Shown here: positions 58,303-64,000 of the stretch, in pieces
Layout: each line of letters opens with the position of its first letter
How positions within the stretch are numbered: position 1 is the first letter of the stretch
Position numbers and translations under genes: made by a program
Notes under the pieces: generated by a model
What the model was told of the DNA's origin: nothing
Databases searched by the model: none
What the model saw: only the letters and a program-made list of their open reading frames with translations
Assembly (NCBI GenBank): GCA_026545225.1
Contig: CM048847.1
Span: 2,790,001 to 2,854,000, forward strand
Length of the DNA: 64,000 bases
Direction of reading: 5' to 3'
Origin: Cornus controversa
Taxonomy: Eukaryota; Streptophyta; Magnoliopsida; Cornales; Cornaceae

Positions 58303-60096
58303 TCATTTAGAAAAAAGCAGCGTACGATTAGTATTATGGCACAACTTCTCTTGGAATGCAGTTTTCGAATCAAAACAACTCAAATGAAACAAGTTTAAAA
58401 TGGTTGGTAGCTTGCCAATTGTTTCCTTTAGATGTCCAAACGGTCGAACTTGGAACAAAGCACCATACGGTTGTGATGAAGATCGGATTGACATGTTCGT
58501 CACTTGTTTTGGATGCTTTGATGGTCTAATTTGGAAAAAAGAAACTTACGATTCTGATTATGGCCTGACTTCTCAAGGAATGGGTTTTTGAATCAGTACA
58601 ACTCGAACTAAACTTGTTTAAAATCCTCGATAGCTTGGGAATTGTTTCTTTTACTTTTCCAGATGGTTGAAGTTGGCATAGAGCAGCATACGGTTGTGAT
58701 CATTCATGAGTGCCGCATGGAATTACTCTTTTCGATTCCAGACGTCCTGAAGGTCGAATTTGGCAAAAAGCAACGTATAATTCTAAGTATGGCACGATTT
58801 CACGTGGATTGGACTTTTCAAATCAGGACAGGTCAAACGAAACAAGTTCGAAATCGTTGTTGTCATTCTCTATTCTGCTGGACATCGAGATGGTCAATTC
58901 TAGCACAAAGCGCCATACGGTTGTGGTCATGCCTGATTATTGCAAGGAATTGTTCTATTCAACTCATAACAACTCAAACAAATATGGATGAAGATCAGAT
59001 CGACATGCTCGTCGTTTCTTTGGGACGTTTTGATGGTTTCATTTAGAAAAAAGCAGCGTACGATTAGTATTATGGCATGAATTCTCTTGGAATGCGGTTT
59101 TCTTATCAAAACAACTCAAATGAAACAAGTTTAGAATGGTTGGTAGCTTGCAAATTATTTCCTTTAGATGTCCAAACGGTCGAATTTGGAACAAAGTACC
59201 ATACGGCTGTGATGAAGATCGGATTGACATGTTTGTCACCACTTTTGGATGCTTTGATGGACTAATTTGGAAAAAAGAAACTTACGATTCTGATTATGAC
59301 ACGACTTCTCAAGGAATGGGGTTTTGAATCAGAAGAACTGAAACTAAACTTGTTTAAAATCATCGATAGCTTGGAAATTGTTTCTTTTACTTGTCCAGAT
59401 GATTGAAGTTGGCATAGAGCCCCATACGGTTGTGATCATTCATGAGTGCAACAAGGAATTACTCTTTTCAATTCAGGATGTCCTCACGGTCGAATTTGGC
59501 ATAAAGCAACGTATAATTCTAAGTATGGCACGATTTCACGTGGATTGGACTTTTCGAATCAGGACAGGTCAAATGAAACAAGTTCAAAATCGTTGTTGTC
59601 ATTCTCTATTCTTCTGGACATCCAGATCGTCAATTCTAGCACAAAGCGCCATACAGTTGTTGTCATGCCTGATTATTGTAAGAAATTGTTCTTTTCTACT
59701 CAGAACAACTCAAACAAACATGGATGAAGATCGGATCGACATGCTCGTCGTTTCTTTGGGACGTTTTGATGGTTTCATTTAGAAAAAAGCAGCGTACGAT
59801 TAGTATTATGGCATGACTTCTCTTGGAATATGGTTTTCGAATCAAAACAACTCAAATGAAACAAGTTTCAAATGGTTGGTAGCTTGCTAATTATTTTCTT
59901 TAGATGTCCAAACGGTCGAACTTGGAACAAAGCACCATACGGTTGTGATGAAGTTCGGATTGACATGTTCGTCACTTCTTTTGGATGCTTCGATGGTCCA
60001 ATTTGGAAAAAAGAAACATACGATTCTGATTATGGCACGACTTCTCAAGGAATGAGTTTTTGAATCTGAACAACTCAAACTAAACTTGTTTAAAAT
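58303..60096. repeat. Diverged edge monomers of the satellite
   Basis: These monomers carry many changes absent elsewhere: GCAGCATACGG, CCAGACGTCCTGAAGG, CTCTATTCTGCTGGACATCG, AATTCTCTTGG, GCAAATTATTTCC, ATGATTGAAGTTGG, GCCCCATACGG, GTAAGAAATTG. Higher divergence at an array edge fits reduced homogenisation there. The satellite stops at the element 3 LTR, and whether it resumes beyond 64,000 is unknown. Confidence 0.7.
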
Positions 60097-60480
60097 TGTA
60101 GAGACCGTGCCCAATTTTGGCCAGTTTTTTTTCAATTTTTGTCATTTATTGCTTTAAGTGCATTTTAAATGATATTTAAAATGTTTTGAATGCGGGGAAC
60201 ATGTTTAGAGGGCTGGTATACGGTTTTGGGAAGTTTTGGGGACTTTTGACAAAAGTTGACTTTTTTGAGTTTGGTCAACCTAGGGGCGTGGGCCTTGTGG
60301 GCCCAGAAATTTTAAAAGTGTCAGAATGACTTCAAAATTTGAGGATAGATTAAATAAAATATTTGACGCGCAACGGAGTTGATTTCGTGTCAATCTGAGT
60401 TACGAAACTCCAAAAATGAGCCCGAGAAGGTTTTGCAAAAAGGTGATGGCAAACTAGTAATTAAGAAGAGGTCTCTTAGC

Positions 60481-60488
60481 TATAAATA
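60481..60488 (+). promoter_or_regulatory. TATA box of element 3 LTR
   Basis: TATAAATA about 385 bp into the LTR, followed ~27-40 bp later by CTATTCTCTCATTCTTCATT, a typical plant initiation context, then a GAGAGAGAG leader. Confidence 0.7.
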
Positions 60489-61140
60489 CTAAGAGAGATC
60501 AGCTATTCTCTCATTCTTCATTCCAGCAGCCGAGAGAGAGAGAGATATATACGTATATACATACAAGCTTCATCTTCTCCTCTTCTTCACTAGATTTGAG
60601 GGCCTTAGAGTGGGATTTTGATTTCACCGAAGAAGGAAGAAACGATCTACATATCGAGGGCTCGAGATTGATCGGTTCAAAAAATCATTTCAGAGGAAGT
60701 TGGGTTTTGAGAGATTGGGGGAAATCAATTGGAAGCTCTTCCAATTTGATCTTGTGGTCCCTTCCTAAATATCATAAGAGATAGCTTTTGATTTCTTGAA
60801 CCTAGGTCTATGTATATATACATATATATGTATACCATGGTGATTTATGCATGTGTAAGTGTCCAACATGTTAGTTAGGGCTTATGCATGGTATATATGT
60901 GTAAATGTGACTATAATGCCTTTGGGTGAAAAATGTGTTTGTTTGATGAAAACATGAAAAATATGATTTTCTAGCAAAATCCATGATTATAGTGATCTTC
61001 ATGATGTGAGTGTGATAGCATTGTGACAATCTTGAGTTGGAAGGAAAATGCATTGATTTGATGAAAAATGCATGCATTGTGTGAATATGTGCATTGGAGT
61101 GATTATATGCACTATATGATGATTTTGGGGCATGAGTGTG

Positions 61141-61288
61141 AAATTAAGATAAGGGGAAGGCCCCTAGGGTGAAAGAACCAAAACTTGGCCAAGAGGAGGT
61201 GCTCCCTTCGGGTTAGTAACCCGATAAAGCACAAGCAGAGTTTGGGTGCCGAAGAGACCCTTACTATTGGAGTGATGAGAAAGCCCCT
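61141..61288 (+). ncRNA. Conserved stem-loop block in element 3 LTR
   Basis: Contains AGGGG-AAGG-CCCCT (61,152-61,165), GGAG-GTG-CTCC (61,195-61,205) and CGGGTT-AGT-AACCCG (61,209-61,223), followed by the conserved GCAGAGTTTGGGTGCCGAAG. Elements 1 and 3 share the same stems. Element 2 has a different but still self-complementary second stem. The antisense strand has an ORF fragment conserved between elements 1 and 3, but this can follow from nucleotide conservation. Confidence 0.5.
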
Positions 61289-62240
61289 TTGACGTGATTT
61301 GGTGTGAGTTATATATATATATATAAGTTGTGACTTGTCCTATTTGATACATATATTATATACATATGTATTTGCACTTTATGTGAAGCATCATGCATGA
61401 TTTGAAACACGTGAATGTTTGGGTAAAAATGCATGAGCATGTGCATTCATGCATGGCTTACGGGTTAGAGTGGGGATGGGTGGATCATTTCTACTGAGCC
61501 GTTGAGATGCTCACCCCTTTATACAAAACATTTTCAGATAAGGCGCCAATGGAAGACGAAGCATGATTAGCTCTATGGATATGTTGAGCTTACTTTTGGA
61601 CTTTTACTCTTTTGAGATGTAGATAAATGTCCATGCCGGCTTGTGGCATGTAGCCAATGGTTGTGGTGTTGCCTTTACATTTGTGTCTTCTTATGTATGT
61701 GAAATTCAAATGTAAGTGCCACACTTGTAGGAAAATAATTTTTGAGAAATGTATGTATAATGGCTTCCTACATTTGAGACTTGTAGAATGTATGCAAAAA
61801 GGGCCATTTGAATTCTTGTATATATGGTTCCATGGATTATGTATGGATTTGGAAATTTAAATAGATGAATGTATTCTTTTGTCTCTTGTATTTTAATTTC
61901 GTGGGTATGAATGTTTAGAGTTGTGGATTTATGTTGGAATCATGGTTGTAGGACCTCAATGTACAAGTTAGATTGTATGGATGGATTAATGAAGAATACT
62001 TTTAAAAAAAAAAATGAGGATGTTTGGTTCACTTGAAATTTTATGTGCATGGTGGACTTTGGATGAATTCTCTATGATTATACAAGATTTGAGATTCAAA
62101 TGTATAGGTTGATGTGTGAGTATGATGTTATATCAATGGTAGAAGATTTATATGAGTTATGAATGATCTAAGGTGGCTTGGTTGAGATTTGGGTTCAATT
62201 TGATCTTATATGGGTGTTTGGAAAAATCTGGGCAGTGTAT

Positions 62241-62479
62241 TTCGATTAATCGAAATGCCCATTTCGATTAATCGAGATGCCCATCTCGATTGATCGAAAT
62301 GGTGGCGAATTTTTATGGATTTTTAAGCTTTATTTCGATCAATCGAAGTCCCAACTTCGATTAATCAAAATATTGCAGGTCCAAGTTACCGAGAGGCTGT
62401 TTTCTTCGATTGATGGGGTCAAAATCTCGATTAATCGAGATGGATTTCGATTGATCGAGATCCAATCTCGATTGATCGA
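62241..62479 (+). repeat. Cluster of TCGATTRATCGA palindromes in element 3 LTR
   Basis: Perfect or near-perfect 12-bp palindromes TCGATTAATCGA, TCGATTGATCGA or TCGATCAATCGA occur at 62,242, 62,264, 62,286, 62,335, 62,357, 62,406 (partial), 62,427, 62,447 and 62,468. Some extend to 14-16 bp (TCTCGATTAATCGAGA at 62,425-62,440). The spacing is irregular, mostly 20-50 bp. They lie 385-620 bp before the LTR end, at the place where element 2 has its AGTCGACT cluster. Confidence 0.85.
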
Positions 62480-62866
62480 GATTACTATTCACAGCAAGGT
62501 TCAAAATTTGTCCAAACTTCGTTTCGATGTAATTTCTTCGTTTTAAATCGGAATTGAGTGTGGTTTTTTTTGAACTTGAGTATTTTTGAAAGCTCTATCC
62601 AATGGTGTATGTTTCATAATCAAATTCCATCTGTGTAAAAAGTTGAGGTCCAGAACTTAGTGGTTTATATGTGTGGAACCAAAGGTGAAAATCATTTGCA
62701 AGGGCCTTTGATGATCTAATGCCACTTGAAGGGTGTGCATATAGAATGCTTCCGCAATAGAAATTATTATAATGAGATTAAGGTGTGGGAACTTGAGGTG
62801 AAATTATGGATTCACCCCCATTTCCTTCGCTCCTAACCGGGTGTCGGAAACCGGGGTGTGACAACT

Positions 62867-62878
62867 TGGTATCAGAGC
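62867..62878 (+). other. Primer-binding site of element 3
   Basis: TGGTATCAGAGC, three bases after the LTR end TGACA. Initiator tRNA-Met type, as in elements 1 and 2. The 228-bp leader (62,879-63,106) to the gag ATG has one CCTAGGGACGACGGG unit and no other feature. Confidence 0.9.
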
Positions 62879-63106
62879 GTAACTTGGTTTGAATACCTAG
62901 GGACGACGGGAAATGGTTGGATCACATATGGAATTGTGAGGAGTAGATTAAGTGCATATTGCATGGAAAATTTTTATGTGCTTATTTATTTGATGTGGTA
63001 TGCTACTTATGAAGTATATAACTATGTTGAGTGTGCATGAAGTGAATTGGACATGACATTCGTGCTTTGAAAATTTTAAGTATCTTCTTGTCATCCATAC
63101 AGAAGG

Positions 63107-64000
63107 ATGCCACCAAGAAGAGCTCGTGAAGTGACACCGGAAGTGGTCCCTATTGGAGGGGAGCAATTCATGCGTGACATGGTTGCTACCATGTGCCAAA
63201 TTGCGAGGGAAACTCAAAGGGAAACTCAAGAGGAGACACAAGCTCCACCAAGAGCAGCTCCTCCTAGCCGAATGATAACGGCACTGGAACACTTTAAGAA
63301 ACACAATCCACCAACCTATTCTGGGGGATCCGATCCCATGGTAGTAGAGAATTGGTTAGATCGAATTATCAAGCTTCTCTCCGTGCTTGAAATAGAAGAA
63401 GAATTGAGGGTGAAAGTGGCCACGCACTATTTGGTAGACGAGGCTAGTCGTTGGTGGAAGTTCATCGGTGATTACCATGACACCGAGGTTATGGATTGGG
63501 ACACTTTTCAAGTACTCTTCCTTGAGAAGTACTTTCCAATGACAGTAAGGGATAGTATGAGGAGAGAATTCCTCAACTTGACTCAGGGCAACATGACAGT
63601 GATGGAATACGAGACTAAGTTCACATCTTTAGCTCGGTTTGCCAAGGAAATAATTCCAACAGAAGGGTTAAAGGTTAAGCAGTTTATTTGGGGCCTACGA
63701 CCGTATTTGCGAGATAGAGTTGGACTTCTAGGTCTGACCAACTATGTAGCAGTGGTGGAAAGGGCGTTGGTAGCCGAGGGGTTTAGTAATGATAACCAAA
63801 GGATTAGGGAAGCACAGAACCAAGCAAAGGTCACGGGATCTCTTGCGGATAACCGTGCTAAGAAGAAGCGAAAGAATGGTGAGCCATCCTCACAAGGGCC
63901 ACAAACTCAATCTGTGACATCTATGGCTATACCTTCTGGATCCTTCCGATCTAGAATGGTTTGTTACAATTGTCAGAAGCCAGGGCACAGAATAGCTGAG
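63107..64000 (+). CDS. gag: Gag of element 3 (partial, first 298 codons)
   Basis: Open from ATG at 63,107 to the window end without a stop. It starts [20 protein letters not shown], closely like element 2 Gag, and keeps the capsid-like domain motifs NWLDRI, SRWWKF, LEKYFP, RREFLNLTQG and [12 protein letters not shown] (here IWGLRPYL). The final residues enter the first CCHC knuckle (CYNCQKPGHR), so the RNA-binding and protease parts lie outside the window. Substitutions relative to element 2 are spread throughout and mostly conservative, suggesting a frame that evolved under constraint rather than a decayed copy. It would form the particle shell and bind element RNA. Confidence 0.9.
   Translation, partial: MPPRRAREVTPEVVPIGGEQFMRDMVATMCQIARETQRETQEETQAPPRAAPPSRMITALEHFKKHNPPTYSGGSDPMVVENWLDRIIKLLSVLEIEEELRVKVATHYLVDEASRWWKFIGDYHDTEVMDWDTFQVLFLEKYFPMTVRDSMRREFLNLTQGNMTVMEYETKFTSLARFAKEIIPTEGLKVKQFIWGLRPYLRDRVGLLGLTNYVAVVERALVAEGFSNDNQRIREAQNQAKVTGSLADNRAKKKRKNGEPSSQGPQTQSVTSMAIPSGSFRSRMVCYNCQKPGHRIAE

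Larger units (their letters stand above)
51562..60096. repeat. Satellite array, right block (~11.6 monomers)
   Basis: Begins with the right GTTGT duplication (51,562-51,566) and resumes the gamma subunit. Anchors are at 51,680, 52,415, 53,152, 53,888, 54,624, 55,360, 56,096, 56,832, 57,567, 58,303, 59,039 and 59,775. Types are less regular than in the left block: hybrid gamma subunits (TTTCGACTC with AAACATGGATG) occur near 51,600, 52,330 and 57,490. One monomer is exactly duplicated (54,912-56,330 region), and the last two to three monomers are the most diverged. The array is cut at 60,096 by element 3. Confidence 0.96.
60097..62863 (+). mobile_element. 5' LTR of element 3 (2,767 bp)
   Basis: Starts TGTAGAGACCGTGCCC and ends GGGGTGTGACA. 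TATA box at 60,481-60,488, GA-repeat leader (~60,530-60,545), conserved stem-loop block (61,141-61,288), ACTGAGCC...GCTCACCCC motif (~61,492-61,517) shared with element 2, palindrome cluster (62,241-62,479), and a terminal hairpin-forming 50 bp next to the PBS. No ORF of note. Confidence 0.9.
60097..64000 (+). mobile_element. Element 3: Tekay-related LTR retrotransposon, 5' part (cut by window end)
   Basis: Inserted in the beta subunit after TTGTTTAAAAT. It comprises a complete 5' LTR (60,097-62,863), PBS (62,867-62,878), leader and the first 298 codons of gag. LTR and gag are clearly homologous to element 2 but well diverged, so it is a separate family or an older branch. Its LTR end is closer to element 1 (shared TAGAATGCTTCCGCAATAGA). 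The target duplication cannot be checked because the right end lies outside the window. Confidence 0.9.

Noticed and set aside
62277..62546. 89-codon ORF in element 3 LTR
   Set aside because: It is the translation of the TCGATTRATCGA palindromes; no domain and not conserved in other LTRs.

Overview
The window is nuclear heterochromatin of a flowering plant, probably a dicot. It holds a long tandem satellite array broken by three insertions of Ty3/gypsy LTR retrotransposons. The plant assignment rests on the PBS complementary to plant initiator tRNA-Met (core TGGTATCAGAGC), Tekay/Del-type gag-pol ending in a chromodomain, and long LTRs (2.6-3.9 kb) with TG...CA ends and 5-bp target duplications. 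The species cannot be named from sequence alone. No host protein-coding gene, tRNA, rRNA or CRISPR array was seen.

Layout. 1-23,993: satellite, about 32.6 monomers of ~736 bp. 23,994-30,598: element 1, minus strand, non-autonomous, one 3.85-kb LTR, with a 53-bp terminal inverted repeat where a second LTR should be. 30,599-33,870: satellite. 33,871-51,561: element 2, plus strand, a tandem LTR-internal-LTR-internal-LTR structure with two gag/pol copies and one GTTGT target duplication around the whole unit. 51,562-60,096: satellite, increasingly diverged to the right. 60,097-64,000: 5' part of element 3, plus strand, a relative of element 2, cut by the window edge inside gag.

The satellite is hierarchical. 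Three diverged ~224/229/283-bp subunits make a 736-bp monomer. Two monomer types (A and B) mostly alternate as a 1,472-bp higher-order repeat, and some larger blocks are duplicated. Local exceptions (chimeric monomers, a duplicated single monomer, block duplications) record unequal exchange. The many short ORFs in the array are by-products of the repeat: 736 is not a multiple of 3 and no frame continues across monomers.

Element 2 encodes Gag with two CCHC knuckles and an aspartic protease, and Pol with reverse transcriptase, RNase H, integrase and a chromodomain. Each pol copy carries a different single nonsense codon near the integrase C-terminus. Both copies share a one-base gag/pol frame offset at a run of six Gs. 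The three LTRs differ at only a few bases, so the insertion and its tandem duplication are recent. The most unusual signals are the inverted-repeat end and tandemly repeated PBS leader of element 1, a run of stem-loops conserved in all three LTR families with apparent compensatory changes, and lineage-specific clusters of short palindromes at the same place in the LTRs of elements 2 and 3.
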